A stretch of DNA of 64,000 nt from Orientallactaga sibirica (GCA_036365145.1 JAEOAD010000029.1:18482001-18546000), one strand, 5' to 3'; shown: positions 46,632 through 59,094, counted from the stretch's first letter. The notes: generated by a model from the letters alone, not told the origin. Translations and numbers: made by a program.

Positions 46632-46904
46632 AGCCTGAGAGATGGCTTAGCGGTTAAGGCGCCTGCCTGCTAAGCCTAAGAACTGGGATCCAATCTCCAG
46701 GTCCCACGATTAGCCAGATGCAAAATGACCCAAGGGCACAAGGCCGCACTTGCCCACAAAGGGGCGCACACATCTGGATTTCCTTCACAGCAGCTGAGAG
46801 ACTGCTGGCGTGCCCATCTCTATTTGTCTCCCTCTCCCTCTCCCTCTGTCTGTCTCTCTCTCTGTGTCTCTCAAAAAAAAAAAAAAAAATTAAAAAAAAC
46901 TTTT
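46632..46904 (+). mobile_element. DIP-like SINE, long-body variant with poly(A)
   Basis: Head GCCTGAGAGATGGCTTAGCG, long body (AAATGACCCAAGGGCACAAGG region), TCACAGCAGCTGAGAGACTG, CT-rich run and pure A tail. AAAAAGGTTTTCC upstream and AAAAAGTTTTCC downstream suggest the target duplication. Confidence 0.9.
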
Positions 46905-46914
46905 AAAAAAAAGT

Positions 46915-47394
46915 TTTCCTTTCTTTCCATATTTATACATTTTACTTATGGAATAAAATGGAAAAGGAAATTTCTGAAAAAGTATATTTTAGTTAACAAT
47001 GGATGATTTAGAAGGGATCATTTTGTCTTGAATTCATAGAATAGGTTCAATCAGGTACTGAATTTACAATGGAGGCCTTACTGGAAACTTTTATAGATAG
47101 ATATACTATGAAGTCATTTTACTAAAAGGGATCATTTTATATAAGGACTTTTGAGTAACTATATTTTATTTTCAACTTAAATTCTAGTTAGATCATTTTC
47201 TAATCAGAATTAATTATGTAATTCTTTCATAAACCAATGTAGTATCTTTTGGGGGAACTACAGGTGATAAACACACTATGAAGTGGAAATTGATGACTTT
47301 TTAACCTGACCTTTACATATTTTTCAGTTTTTTCTTTTAATTTATTCTTTCTTTGCCCTGCTTTGTCCCATCTTCCTTTCTCTTTTTTCCTTTA
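46915..47394. other. Single-copy A/T-rich DNA
   Basis: Nothing recognisable. Confidence 0.55.
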
Positions 47395-47520
47395 TTTTGA
47401 TAAAGGATTTCACTACATAGTGCAGTAATACCTCAAATTCATAATCTTCTTACCTTTCTCTCTTAAATTCTGGGATTACTCTCATGTGCAATTGCTCCTG
47501 AGTGTGTGTGTGTGTGTGTA
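47395..47520 (-). mobile_element. Old B1-like SINE with (TG)n
   Basis: GATAAAGGATTTCACTACAT, CTCAAATTCATAATCTTC and TAAATTCTGGGATTACTCTC keep the reversed B1 order. A short TG run follows. Confidence 0.5.
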
Positions 47521-47642
47521 TGTATGTTTTCTGTTGTCTATATTTAAGAAGTTGTCAATAAAAAATAAAATTTAAAAAAAAAATTAAAAGAAAATCTCCT
47601 ATAACAGATAAATTGTCATATATACCAGAATGGTTTAAGATT

Positions 47643-47803
47643 GGTGAGTGGGCACAACAGGGCCTCCAGCCACTGCTAACAACCTCCAGATGCATGTGCC
47701 ACCTTGTGCATCTGGCTTATGTGGGTTGTTTGGAATTGATCTTCAAACTGGGTCCTTAGTCTTCATAGACAAGTGCTTAACTGCTAAGCCATCTCTCCAG
47801 CCC
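47643..47803 (-). mobile_element. DIP-like SINE, minus strand
   Basis: Reversed body (CCTCCAGATGCATGTGCCAC, GTGCATCTGGCTTATGTGGG) and a clean head (TAAGCCATCTCTCCAGCCC). The GA run is missing, so the 3' end is truncated. Confidence 0.9.
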
Positions 47804-47889
47804 AGAGGACTAGTTTCTGATGAATTGACAGTTTTGTAGAATAGTGGCCAAACAGTGTAGTGATAATTTTAATTGTAATATACTTTACT

Positions 47890-48228
47890 TGTGGTGATTT
47901 GAATGTAAAGTGTCCCCATAACCTAAAATGTTCATGATTATACTTCCTACTGGAAGTTTGAAAAGTGGATCTCTTGCTGGACAAGGTGTGTTGCTGGCCC
48001 ATAACATTGTTGAGTGTAACCTACTGGATACTCAATGCCAGCTCAGACTGCACTTTCCCTGCCATGGATGTATGAAAAGGTGAGACAGTTCCTGTTTCTG
48101 CTATGCTTTTCTCCACCATAATGAAACTTCCCTTTGAAGTTGTAAACCTGAAATAAACCCTTTCCTCCCATAAGCCTCTTCTCATTGGTTGATTTATCCA
48201 AGCAAAGAGAAGCGGATTGCTAAAGTAC
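47890..48228 (+). mobile_element. MaLR-type LTR
   Basis: It starts TGTGGTGATTTGAATGTAAAG. Before the signal it contains CCATAATGAAACTTCCC. AATAAA lies at 48152-48157, followed by CCTCCCATAAGCCTCTTCTC, the usual rodent MaLR layout. The 3' edge is uncertain. Confidence 0.65.
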
Positions 48229-48830
48229 CTCATATCTTCATAGTGACATCTTAAGAATGTATAGATTTTGTCAAATTTTGTCAATGGAGATGGTAGAGAC
48301 ACTGATACTCAAAATTCATCCAAGTAGAAAATAAGAGACTGGAGAGCTCAAAACTAAATGTGACATCTCTATCATGCGCTCCAAGGCTCAGTGAGCATTG
48401 AGGAAGAGAGAGTGTAAAAATGTAAGAGGCATGGTGTTGTAGTTTCCTCTAGACATAAACTGACGAGTGCAGTTATGACTTCACTGCAGTTGTCTTTAAC
48501 CCTGTACAATCCTGAGCCCATCAACATTTTGACATAGAAGATAGAGATGAGCAAAAAGAGTGAGACATCAAGGTAAAAGAAGGGATACTTAGAAAGAGTA
48601 GGTGCTCAATGGAATAGGGGTAAGGGAGAAAGGAAGGTAATAGGACAGCAATAACATCAAGTTATAGTATGCTCATGTTTTAAAATTCTCAATAACATTT
48701 TGATAATGAATAAACACTCTCCCTCTCTCTTAGTTTATGTGAACATTTGTTTTAACTCTCTCCAGTTAGAAAAAATATATTAGGAATTGAGGTCAGGAGC
48801 AATCTTTTGCAGTGAGTAGGAATTGACGAC
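48229..48830. other. Single-copy DNA
   Basis: Nothing recognisable between two LTRs of different subtypes. Confidence 0.5.
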
Positions 48831-49191
48831 TGTGGTAGCTTGAATTGATGGCCCCCAGTATATTCAGTGTTTTATTAGTTTATACTTTGCATCTGCAGCC
48901 ACTTGGCTGGAGGCTGTGTCTCTGGGAGGATCTTAAGGTGTGATGATGGGTTTGAGATTCCATTGTAAAGATATGCAAAGTGTGCCCAGTAGGAAGTTCC
49001 TAAAGTGTGCTTGCTGTGAGGCTTTTGCCTCTCTGTCTCTCTCTCTTGCCTGGTCCTATAAAAGCAGGCCAGCTTCTCCTGCCATTATGGAACTTCCCCT
49101 GGATCTGTAAGCTTCAATAAAATAATACCTTCCTCCATAACTTTTCCTGGTCTGGAAGTTCATCTCAGTGAACCTGAATCTGTCTGCTACA
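48831..49191 (+). mobile_element. ERVL/MaLR-type LTR
   Basis: It starts TGTGGTAGCTTGAATTGATG and ends CTGTCTGCTACA (TG...CA, 361 bp). A TATAAAAG box is visible at about 49059-49066. ATTATGGAACTTCCCCTGG and an AATAAA-type signal (TTCAATAAAATAA) follow, then CCTTCCTCCATAAC. No clear target duplication. Confidence 0.7.
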
Positions 49192-50321
49192 TATGATAGC
49201 TATGATATAATGACTCAAAAAGCTACCAGGAATACAAGACTAGACAAAAGTAGAATAATTCTAATTATTCTAGAAAGAAAAATTTTGAGAACTCAAAATA
49301 TAAAATAAAAACATTTAAATTAAACATAAAGTTTTAGTGAAACAAAATAAAAGAAATAAAGAAAGGAAAAATTGGAAATTGGAAGAATTCACTTATATAT
49401 AAGTGAATTTGCATTTGAAAGGAACATAATAATAGCATGTGTTAATTATTACTTTTGAGGAAGAACAAAAGCATAAAATTATTTGTTATATTCAGAAAAA
49501 TGAATATATTTCCCTAATAAATTCATTTTAATTTGATATCTTGCAATATTTTATGCTAATGGAAGTAAACATACTAGATTTCTAAGTAATTTATCTTTGA
49601 TTCTATTTTTTTCATGCTTTTATCCAAATAAATTGTGAAACATCTTAAATACAATGCTGCCTTACAACTGTCCTCAGCTTGTAAGAGCAAATCATTACAT
49701 TTGTAGTTTATTTGCAATGCTCTTTTTAAACATGACAAAAATAAAAAAAGCTTAAAATTAAATAAATTACATCAATAACAGTAGTAATGCTGAAATGGAA
49801 ACTCAACAACATAAAATTTAGAAAATAATATTTGATATTGGATGAGCTTATTGCAATTTGGTCCTGTTTTATTTTCATCACGGAATATTTCAAGTGTCTA
49901 ATTAAATATATACATACTTGAATCATTTGTGCCCCTTCTGTTAATTTCAACAATTATCAACACAAGTACATTTTGTTGATCAACTTTTATCTTTTCTTTT
50001 GCTACGGCAATTTTCACTGGACATGTACACACACACAGACACACACACATACACACTTACACACATATACATTATCCAAACTGAAAAAAAAGACAACTTA
50101 TCCTGTAATTTCATCAACACTTATTAAGCATTAAAATGTCTGTCATTGACTGTCTCTTGTTTATAAAGTTGGTCTGCTTCTCTCTAAGCTTTCTTTGTAG
50201 ATCTGAGAATTCCACAGTAGCATTGCCTGTGAGCTGACATAGTCAATCAGCTGCTTATTGTGAATCTATCCACCCTACTATTATCAACTTTTCATGGCAT
50301 TTTGTATATATATTTCATTTC
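49192..50321. other. Single-copy A/T-rich DNA
   Basis: It contains an impure CA-rich patch at about 50027-50075. Confidence 0.55.
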
Positions 50322-50466
50322 TCAGTTTTTCAAGGTAGGGTCTCACTCTAGCCCAGGCTGACCTGGAATTCATTATGTAATCTCAGGGTGGCCTCGAACT
50401 CATGACAGTTCTCCTACCTTTAGCTTCAGAATGCTGGGATTAAAGGTGTGCGCCATCACGCCTGGC
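50322..50466 (-). mobile_element. B1-type SINE, minus strand
   Basis: CTCAGTTTTTCAAGGTAGGG through GCGCCATCACGCCTGGC, close to the family pattern. Confidence 0.93.
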
Positions 50467-52079
50467 TTGTTCTAATATAATTTTAAAAACATCATTTAGT
50501 TGTTCCTTATTATTGAACCAGTTTTAGATTCACTCATACTCAATGAGAAAGTTTCATAAAATTCATCTGTGTTAGTGTAAGTGACAAACATTACCTTATT
50601 TTCATATTTGCCCTTCTATTTTTTGGTTGATGTATTTGTTTTAATTTCTTTGCCTTGATTTGTCCTACTAAGCACAAATATTTTTGTATCTCTTTTGCAA
50701 ACATTATATATCCCAGAAAAAAATTCTACACATATATGTAAGTATAGTTTGTTTGGTATTTCCTTTAGTAAAATCACTAATTTTTTTCAAAAAAAATGTT
50801 GATTTTGATATTTCCTTGATTTTATTTCTTTACTGCTTTTCACAAATGCTATTGAAAGAACTCTTTCTTTTTACATATTTAGTTATTCCAGTATTCATTT
50901 GGTACATTGAATGAAGTGTTTGATTGCAAATAATCATTATCTAAGATAATATTTCAACATTGTGATTTATCAAAATAAAGTGATATTTTCATGAGACATG
51001 CTTAATGTTATTTTCACACAGATAAATGCAAAATGGTTTCTACAGGGTCTATTTTGATACTCAGTTAGTTAACTTTGTTTCAGGTTCCCAATAATCTTTT
51101 TGGGTTGGGGACAGAGGGTCTGTTGATGGAGTAAGCTGAAATTCCATAAATATGATATTATTTCCATTACTGGGTTAGCAGTTTATACAGAGCTCAGGTA
51201 AATAATAAAGGCAAACCTACTTATGTCTTTGTGAATGGTTCTATTATAGAAACTGGTCCACCTTTGGAAACTCACTTATCAAAACTCACAGTTTAAAAGC
51301 AAAACAAATTACATATAATGCAGATCATAATGGTAATATTTAAATTAAAACTCAGCCATCCAAACTGCATCATATTCTACTGAAAATATATTTCCTCATT
51401 CTCTTTTAGTTTTGAAGAGATCTATGTGATTACACAGATGAATGGCATATCCATCCCTTTTGCCTTTTTCTTTGCCTCATTGAAACACAATTCAGCAAGG
51501 GCTTAATGGATACAACAGAAGTCCACAATGCAAAGTGCATCTCAATTCTATCTGATTCAAAAGATGTGACTAAACTTCTTCTATATGTCAATATTCTTTA
51601 AGTATTAAATGTAATAGAAAGATAACTGCATATAGTTGATGGTGCTATAATGCTTGTTTTTAAAAATGTGCAATACTTCCAGCACTACTGACTTATTAGG
51701 GAAAATTTGAGAATGTTATGAATTTTAAACCTGCTTATGCATAGTTTCAACTATGAGAAAGTAGCTGAATACAGAAAATAGCTCGTAGTGTAATTGAACT
51801 AGCACATAGGCAAACCTAAAATTCAATTCACCCTTCAAACGTCTGCTACCTGCTACCCTTCATACCCCATGGGTTCTTAGAGTCAGAGATCTACATTGTT
51901 GGGTGGACACATTTGTATCCAGTTTCTTTTGGCCTTCTCCGCACGTCATCACAGTAATGCTGGAGCTTTAATGCTTAAATCCTAAGCAGAGGTCTAAGAT
52001 CAACTCCAGTGATTATGCCCTTGTCAAATCACCTGCTTCTCACTGGATAGTCTGTGTGTATTGCTTTAAACAATATCTC
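50467..52079. other. Single-copy A/T-rich DNA
   Basis: No repeat is recognised. About 51840-52060 is somewhat less A/T-rich but matches nothing I know. Confidence 0.5.
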
Positions 52080-53345
52080 TCATGTGTTTATAATGGTGAA
52101 TGGTGAAAAAGTTTGAATATATAAAAAAGTTCTGGGCTTAGTTAACTTTAATTTAAATGGCAGTTTGTATGGAATGAGGTTCAGTGAATCAGGTAAGCCA
52201 TGATAGAAAATGTTGAAATTTGTATCCCTTTTATTTCTTTCTTCTTCTTGGGCTAGCTCTTCTAATACCATGTTGAAGAGCAGTGGTGAGAGTGGGCACC
52301 CCTGTCTTGTTCCTTATCTCAATAGGAACTTGTTGAGTCTTTCCCCATTAAGTATTACCTGTGCTTTTGGTGCTTTATATATAGCTTTTATTGTGTTGAA
52401 ATATAAACCCTCCATGCCTTTTCTTTCCAGCCTTTTCATTATGAAGTAATGTTATTTTTTGTCAAAGGCCTCTGCATTTATTTAAATGACCATGTACTTC
52501 TTGTAGTTAAGTTTATTTATGTGAGATTTTATGTTAACTGATTTCCATATGTTGAACCATCCCTGCATCCCTGGGATGAAGCCTGCTTGATCAAGATGGA
52601 TAATGCTTTTGATGTGTTGTTCAAGTTGGTTTGTGAGGATTTTGTTCAGGATCTTTTAATCTAAGTTCATCAGGGATCTAGGCCTATAATTTTCTTTTCT
52701 TGTTGTATCACTGGTTTTGATATTAGGGTGATGTTAGCTTTATAAAAGGAGTTGGGTAGCATTCCCTGTTCTCCAATAATGCGGTACAGTTTCAGAAAAA
52801 TTTGTTTCTTCCATGAAGCTTTGATAGAATTCTGCTGAGAAGCCATATGGTCCTGGACTCTTCTTGTGGGGGAAGGTATTGATTACCTTTTCAACCTCAA
52901 TGGATTTGGCAGGTTTGTTTAAGAGTATAAACTGCTATGAGTTTAGTTTTGGTACATAGTATGTGTCTAGGAATTTATCCATTTCTTAAAAATTGCCCAA
53001 TTTTGTGTAGTAGAGGTTTTGGAAATCATGATTATTCTTACAATTTCATTGATGTCTGTTGTGACCTGTCCTTTTTCATTTCTCATTTTGTTAATTTGAA
53101 GCTTCCTTTTTGTTTTCACTTGATCAAGTTGGCCAGGGGGTTATAAATCCTGTTTACCTTTTTCAAAGTACTAGCTCCTCTTTTCATCAATTTTCTTATT
53201 TTCCAATTCACTAATTTGTGCTCTCATCTTGATTATTTCTTTCCATATGGAGCTCTTTGGGTTAGATCCTTCTTGTTTTTCCAATGCCTTTAGGTGGGTG
53301 GTTAGATTATTAATTTGGGACTTCTCTGTCTTTGTTATGAAGGAG
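52080..53345 (-). mobile_element. LINE-1 ORF2 fragment, minus strand
   Basis: Reverse-strand LINE-1 ORF2. On the plus strand it shows GAGCAGTGGTGAGAGTGGGC, then ACCATCCCTGCATCCCTGGG, GGCCTATAATTTTCTTTTC and ATGGTCCTGGACTCTTC, all familiar complements of the reverse-transcriptase region. A minus-strand peptide near 53180-53330 (NNLTTHLKALEKQEGSNP, then ELENKKIDEK) matches the linker before that domain. Both LINE-1 ends are missing and frames are broken. Confidence 0.88.
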
Positions 53346-53817
53346 TGCCTTGGGGGCAGGGATGAGGATAAGGATGGAACCAACAATGTATCCATAATAA
53401 GTATGTCCATAATTAATGAAAATGAAAATAAAAGAAAATGTTGGAATTACTTTTATTTACCAACTATCAAGAAGCAGCAGTTGTGCTGTGAACTTGGCAG
53501 GAAGGGGTTGCTAAAGGGCTCAGACTTTTTTTTATAAGTAACAAAGAACTTGCCAGGCTTTTGAGGGTAGGATTTGTTTGTTATGAGGCATTTCTTACCA
53601 CTCTGGTCCTTATAGAGAGCATCATTTCAGACTGTCACTTTGTTTAGGAATTTGTTCTCAGTCCTACTACTTATGATTGGAAGAAACCAGTTAATTCTTG
53701 GTTGGAAGCTTTAAAGATTTGTTTAGTATGTTGAGGAAGTAGCAAAATATGTAATGCAAAAGAGAACATTTATAAAGAATTAAGATCTTAGAAACATTTT
53801 AAAAATGAAAATAAACC
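53346..53817. other. Single-copy DNA
   Basis: No recognisable feature. Confidence 0.5.
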
Positions 53818-54005
53818 ATAGCAATTGGCTTAGTGGCTAAGGTGCTTGCATGTGAAGCCTAATGAACTATATTCAGTTTCCCAGGACCCACATAAGTTAC
53901 ATGTGCATGGTGGCACATACATCTAGAATAGATTTTGAGTGGCTAGAGGACCTGGTGTACCCATTATTTCACTTTTTTTCTTTCTAATAAATAAATAAGA
54001 AATTA
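53818..54005 (+). mobile_element. DIP-like SINE, diverged
   Basis: A degraded head (GGCTTAGTGGCTAAGGTGCT) and CCAGGACCCACATAAG follow. Then come CATCTAGAATAGATTTTGAG and GACCTGGTGTACCC, and a TAAATAAATAAG tail. The CT run is reduced. Confidence 0.85.
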
Positions 54006-55383
54006 AAAATTTCTTATGGAAAACTATATTACTAACCATATTAACAATAGTGTCAAATTTGATACAAAACATATTCTTTTTCTGGCTTCTCCTTCACAAT
54101 GAAGAGGTATTATTTTCTATTATTAAGGAGTATATTGGTGAAGTAAAATAGAACTACATTATACTTGATAGACACTGTAACACAATTATATTGTTTTCAT
54201 CAAGAAAAAAATAAATTGTTCTTTACTTTGTCTATCCTATGCATATCCCTCCAGTGCCTTTCTCATGATCACAGAGAAACTGAGAATTGCCACATGATGA
54301 ATACCCTCTGAAGACTGACACATCTTGATTGATGCTTTGAACTTTTGAGTTTGCCTGTACTGGAATGAGGTTTTCATGGTGCTGGGAATGGGTCAAAGAC
54401 AGTTTTGCATGTAAGAAATATATGAATATGCAGTGCAAGTGCAGGAAAGCTATGTTATAAATCTATGCTCCCAAAAGCCTATGTTGGCTGTATATTCCTC
54501 AGTATGGTACTATCAGATGGGAGAGTTTAATGAGTATTGATTCAGACAAGAGTTCTTCCTTGTGAATAGCTTTATACCATGTTTTAAAGAGTCAACTCAT
54601 GATAGCAGATATGTGTTCCTTATAAAAGGGTGAGCTAACTCCCTCTTTCTCTCATCCACAAACTTTTCCTCATTTGAAAGTTCCCTAACATCTTTATCAG
54701 AAATCTCACCTAAATGCAAAATACTCTTCTGTAAACTTTACAATGACCAGAGAAAAGTCACAGAAAAAAAAAATTGAGATACTGCGTGGGAATAGAGTAT
54801 AATGAATCTGTTTACTTCTGTACTCTAATTATAATTACAAACAAGTAATATTTAACAATGATTAGCTTTATGACTTTTGCATTTATTATTGTTGGTCATT
54901 GGCAATAGTTATGCTTCTAATTTTGTAGCCATTGTTTATAGGGGTTTATGGCTGTGGCTCTCTCAATCTTTCTTGAGGGCACCAATTCCTTTGCCAAACC
55001 TAAACAATAGTTCTTTGGGAATTATCATAATATTTCATGACCACCTTAGGAATTCCAACATTTGTATATCTAGGTAATTTGCGTTGGAATAAGAACTTTT
55101 TCCAACATAAGCCAATGGAATTGCTTCTCTGGGGATTTAGAACTTGAGAGAATTACAAAGTGTAAGAAGGGCTGATATAGAGGCTCTATGATGTCAAACG
55201 TTGTGTTTCTTCACAAGCTATGATTTCTTCAGGTTCAGCATAAAAAAACAATGAAACAAAGCTAGGGGCAATGAGAGAATATCATGGGAAAAATAAAAAG
55301 AATTGATGGAAGAGTTCAGTTCTTTCAGGTTCTATCTTTCCCTTTATTTATTTTTTTTTCTTTAGGAAAACAACCTTTTAAAA
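54006..55383. other. Single-copy DNA with possible old LTR
   Basis: Mostly unrecognised. A weak MLT1-like stretch lies at about 54460-54650 and is listed separately. Confidence 0.45.
54460..54650 (+). mobile_element. Possible MLT1-type LTR fragment
   Basis: The order GGTACTATCAGATGGGAG, TTCTTCCTTGTGAATAGC and TTCCTTATAAAAGGGTGAGC recalls the middle of MLT1 LTRs. Ends and target duplication are not visible, so this is tentative. Confidence 0.35.
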
Positions 55384-55740
55384 ACTCATTTGGTGTGTGT
55401 ATATTTTGTGTGTGCAAGTGTGTGCATGTTGTGTTCTTGTGTGTGTGTGTTTTTTTTTTTTTTTGTGTGTGTGTGTGTATGAACATGAATGCATGTGAAG
55501 TCAGAGAACAATTTTCCAGTTGCTTCTCACTTTCTGTCTCCTTTAAGGAAGGGTCTCTTGTTCACCATTGCTCCATTTCTGAGAAATGTCCTGTCTCCAG
55601 CCCCTTTCTTCCTGTAGGTGCTCTGAGATTCCAGAAGCCTGTCACAGCTTTTGGCTTTTACATATAGTTTGGGGATCTGAACTCAGGTTCTCAGAGTTGT
55701 GAAGCCAGTGCTTTAACCACTTAACCATCTGCCTAGGCTC
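55384..55740 (-). mobile_element. B3-type SINE with TG expansion, minus strand
   Basis: A TG-rich tail interrupted by a T-run (55384-55490), then GTCAGAGAACAATTTTCCAG, GGGGATCTGAACTCAGG and TTTAACCACTTAACCATCTG, a reversed B3. Confidence 0.75.
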
Positions 55741-56339
55741 TCATTTTTTTTTCTCCTATTTGCCATACATTTCCAGTACCAATATATTCCTTTCCACCAG
55801 TCCGTTGGTTTGGGCATCTCACTTGCCTCCAATAGAACCCTAATTAATGAACTGGTTGAAGTACAGTAAATAAATGAATATATGTCATTGATCATTTGAG
55901 ATTTGTCTTATGCTTCCACAGTTTGCAAATTAGTAAAGTTTTGGTCTCATGGTTATCTGTCCACTTAAAATTGCTGATATTGTCTCCCTATAGATATCAA
56001 TAGTTGGGGTGAGATTCAGAGATTGTAAATAAATACAAGGAGGAAAATACACTATCATGTCAAGAGTCAGCCTCTCCTCTATCCAGAAAGCACTATGAAT
56101 AATTCCCTTATGTGATTATTGATTCATGTTTATGCCTGTGTGGCAAGAGCTTAATCCATCTCCATAGGTATATCCAGAATTTCTACCAAGCTGCTGGAAA
56201 AGTGAACTTGGTTCCTCACTAATTCATGGCAAGCACTTCGCCTTCCTATCCTGACTGGAATTTTGAACCTCAGACTTTCACCTCCTCAGAGTCCTATTAT
56301 TTGAATACTTTCAGTGTCATTTCCCTTTAAGAATCAGAT
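55741..56339. other. Single-copy DNA
   Basis: No recognisable feature. Confidence 0.5.
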
Positions 56340-56615
56340 TTCTAGCTAGATATGTTGGCACAGGCCATTCCAGAATTTGGGATGCTACAGGTGAATGTTG
56401 AATTTGAAGAGAGCCTGGCTTACATGGTGAGAAAAATACAAAACCAAGAGCAGCTTCAGCAACACAGCTATAACAAAAACAACAAAAACCCCCAAAACCA
56501 AACATCCAATGAGGTTCTTTTAAGTCAAGGTTATCCTCAGCTACCTAGTGAGTTTGAGGCCAGCTTAGGATACCTGAGACCCAAAAGAAAAAAAAAAATT
56601 ATATATATATATATA
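56340..56615 (+). mobile_element. Two adjacent old B1-like SINE pieces
   Basis: The first piece (56340-56500) keeps TATGTTGGCACAGGCC, GTTGAATTTGAAGAGAGCCT and an A-rich CAAAAAC tail. The second (56511-56600) keeps CAAGGTTATCCTCAGCTACC, TTTGAGGCCAGCTTAGGATA and ACCTGAGACCC, with an A-run and short AT repeat. The 104-codon frame across them is repeat-derived. Confidence 0.65.
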
Positions 56616-57449
56616 AAGTTCCTTGCTGAGGTAAAGCACAGACTATGCTTTCCCAATTTAATATGACTTCTATCAGACATGTCAGAGTCATATAATAGAT
56701 GTTTGTTGCTGTAGAAAGGACAAGAGACATGTGGATCTGGAAAGTTGTGTTTGTGATGAAAGTCACACTTTAGAATCACACTTCATATCTGATGCTTAAA
56801 ACCCTTTAAAATATTGATAAAATAAAAATTCAGTGTTAATTGGAATTCTCTATTTTGACTGTCAGTTCTCTCCTTGAAAACATTAAAAGTGGTATCATGT
56901 ATAATTGACTGAATAACAGCAACAGCTAGTCTGAAGTGTTATGAATATGTTTAAACAAGTGCAGGCCTGGAGTTGGAGATTTAAGACTTTCAATTTTGTG
57001 GTTGTAAGCTAAAACTCTGAAATACACCTGCAGGCTGACCACTAGTCACCATGGCCCTTTGAGGATTTTTGATAGTGTGGAACAGTCCATGTGTGAAAGA
57101 TCAAAGGCACAGCCCTGAGGGCAAATACCACCCCTGCACTATAAAGGCAGCTGTGACTTAAATAATTTCAGGCAACACAATGAAGCTGATCATGCCCATG
57201 AGATGGATGGCTTTCTATCATAAGATGGTGAGGAAACCAGCCTACCTTCAATTCAGATAAACAGAAATCTAAAATTATAGCCTAACACATCCCCTTTTCA
57301 ATTACTGTGAGCTAACTGAAAGGCCATTAATCCATTCCAGGAATAAAAAATATTTGTCAAAGTTCCTGTATAATTTATGATACCTTAACTCTTCACTGAT
57401 TAATACTAGGTGAAAATTAAGGAAATGGGAAGAATGTGGGATAGTATTT
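56616..57449. other. Single-copy DNA
   Basis: Nothing recognisable. Confidence 0.5.
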
Positions 57450-57704
57450 ATATTTACATTGTGTATGTGTTCATGAATATACAAGTGTATTTATGCATGC
57501 AGAGGCTGGAAGACAATGACAATGCAGGGTGTTGTGTTTTGAGACAAGATCTCTAGTTTGCATGGAGCTTTCTAATTATGATAAACTGGCTAGGCAGCAA
57601 AACCCAAAGATATTCTGTATCCCTCTCCCAGTAAGTCCATAGAACCACACCTGATATCTTTATGTGAGTTCTGGGAGTACAACATGTTTTTGTTTTTTGT
57701 TTGT

Positions 57705-57880
57705 TTTTTTTTTTTTTTTTTTTTTTTTTTTTGGTTTTTTTTTGCAAGGTAGGGTTTCACTCTGGTCCAGGCTGACCTGGAATTAACTACGTAGTCTCAG
57801 GGTGGCCTCGAACTCTCAGCGATCCTCCTACCTCTGCCTCCCAAGTGCTGGGATTAAAGGCGTGCGCCACCACGCCCGGC
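57705..57880 (-). mobile_element. B1-type SINE, youngest layer of the nest
   Basis: Poly(T), then GCAAGGTAGGGTTTCACTCT to CGCCACCACGCCCGGC, very close to the family pattern. TTGTTTGT flanks it at 57697-57704 and 57881-57888. It appears inserted in the T-rich tail of an older B1. Confidence 0.93.
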
Positions 57881-57888
57881 TTGTTTGT

Positions 57889-58012
57889 CTTTTTATTTGT
57901 TTGTTTGCTTTGAGAGAGAGTCTTGCTCTAGAACAGGCTGACCTGGAATTCAGTATGTAGTCTCAGGCTGGCTTCAAAAACTCACAGTGGCATGTGCCAC
58001 CACACTTGGCTT
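57889..58012 (-). mobile_element. B1-type SINE, internally deleted, in the nest
   Basis: GAGAGAGTCTTGCTCTAGAA, CAGGCTGACCTGGAATTCAG, then a jump from CAGGCTGGCTTCAAAAACTC to GTGGCATGTGCCACCACAC. The GATCCTCCTACC segment is missing. Confidence 0.85.
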
Positions 58013-58029
58013 ACATTGTTTTTTAAAAT

Positions 58030-58252
58030 ATTTTTGTAATTTTTAATTTTATTTCTTTTAGAGGGGGTGGGAGGGAAAGAAGTAGATAGTCAGAGAGAGA
58101 AAGGGTGTGCCAGGGCCTCCAGCCATAGCAAACTTATTCCAGATGTATGCTCCACCATAAGCATCTGGTTTATGTGAGTTCTGGGGAATCAAATTTGGGT
58201 CCTTAAGCTTCACAGGCAATCATTTTAACAGCTAAGCCATCTCACTAGCCAG
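58030..58252 (-). mobile_element. DIP-like SINE in the nest, minus strand
   Basis: A T-rich tail, GGGAGGGAAAGAAGTAGATA, TGTGCCAGGGCCTCCAGCC, AAGCATCTGGTTTATGTGAG and head TAAGCCATCTCACTAGCC. Confidence 0.9.
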
Positions 58253-58313
58253 AACACAGGTCCTCATCCTTGCAAAGTTAGCACGTCAATGACTGAGCTA
58301 TCTTTCTAGCCCA

Positions 58314-58759
58314 CAGCCATCATTTTTAGTGTAAGATCATATTAAATACATTTAAGTGATTGATTCTATATATATATTATATATACATAAACATATATAT
58401 ATTAAACTTTATATAAACATAGTTTACATAAAAAGTTTTATGTAATGTTAATTATTAAATGGAGTTAAATATAAATTGTTTTGTAAGCACTAACATTACA
58501 AAGGTGAACAAATCATGAAATATGAATTTAACTTTATAATGGTAGATACCTCCTTATTATTCAATGACTACATGCTTTATCTATTTATTTTGAGTCCAAG
58601 GAACTGAAATCAGATCCTAAAATATGCTATGCATGCACTCTGCCCCCTCAGCTACACCCTTAATCCCGTTAACTTCATATGTTAATCTTAAGATCAGGCC
58701 TAACAAATTCAGCCTTTGAAGAGAGGCTCTGGGATATTCCAAAAAATATATAAGCAACT
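58314..58759. other. Single-copy A/T-rich DNA
   Basis: It contains an imperfect TATA-rich stretch at about 58365-58420. Nothing else. Confidence 0.5.
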
Positions 58760-59094
58760 TGTGGTGGTTTTAATTAGATGACCCCTTAAACTCATTGTTC
58801 TGAATTCTTGATCCAGAGCCGGTGGCAATTTTGGAGCTGGAGCCTTGCTGGGGAAGGTGTGTTTCTAGGGGTGATGCTTGAGGTTTGCTAGCTCTACCTG
58901 GCCAGTGTTAGCTTCACTCTCTTACTTCTATTGATCATGTGATGTTAGCAAGGAGGTAATGTTCAGCCTCTGCTCAGGCCATGTTTTCTCTGATGAAGCT
59001 TTCCCTGAAGACTAAGTGAAAACAAAGATTTTCCTCCCATCAGCTGCTTTTGTTCAGATGTTTTATCACAGCAATGAGAAGTAAATATAATACA
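58760..59094 (+). mobile_element. MaLR-type LTR
   Basis: It starts TGTGGTGGTTTTAATTAGATG and ends AAATATAATACA. The 3' part (CCTCCCATCAGCTGCTTTTG, TTATCACAGCAATGAGAAGT) is the typical rodent MaLR U5. The usual AATAAA is decayed (AAAACAAAG). Confidence 0.75.

Larger units (their letters stand above)
57450..58313 (-). mobile_element. B3-type SINE carrying three nested SINEs
   Basis: The outer B3 (minus strand) is split. Its 3' part (57450-57686) runs through GAGGCTGGAAGACAATGAC and TATGTGAGTTCTGGGAGTAC. Its head resumes at about 58253-58313 with CACAGGTCCTCATCCTTGCA and GACTGAGCTATCTTTCTAGC. Everything between consists of inserted SINEs. Confidence 0.75.

Noticed and set aside
46895..46916. 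Hairpin of A-run, CTTTTAAAAAAAAG and GTTTT
   Set aside because: It is explained by the SINE poly(A) tail next to a target duplication, not by a terminator or structured RNA.
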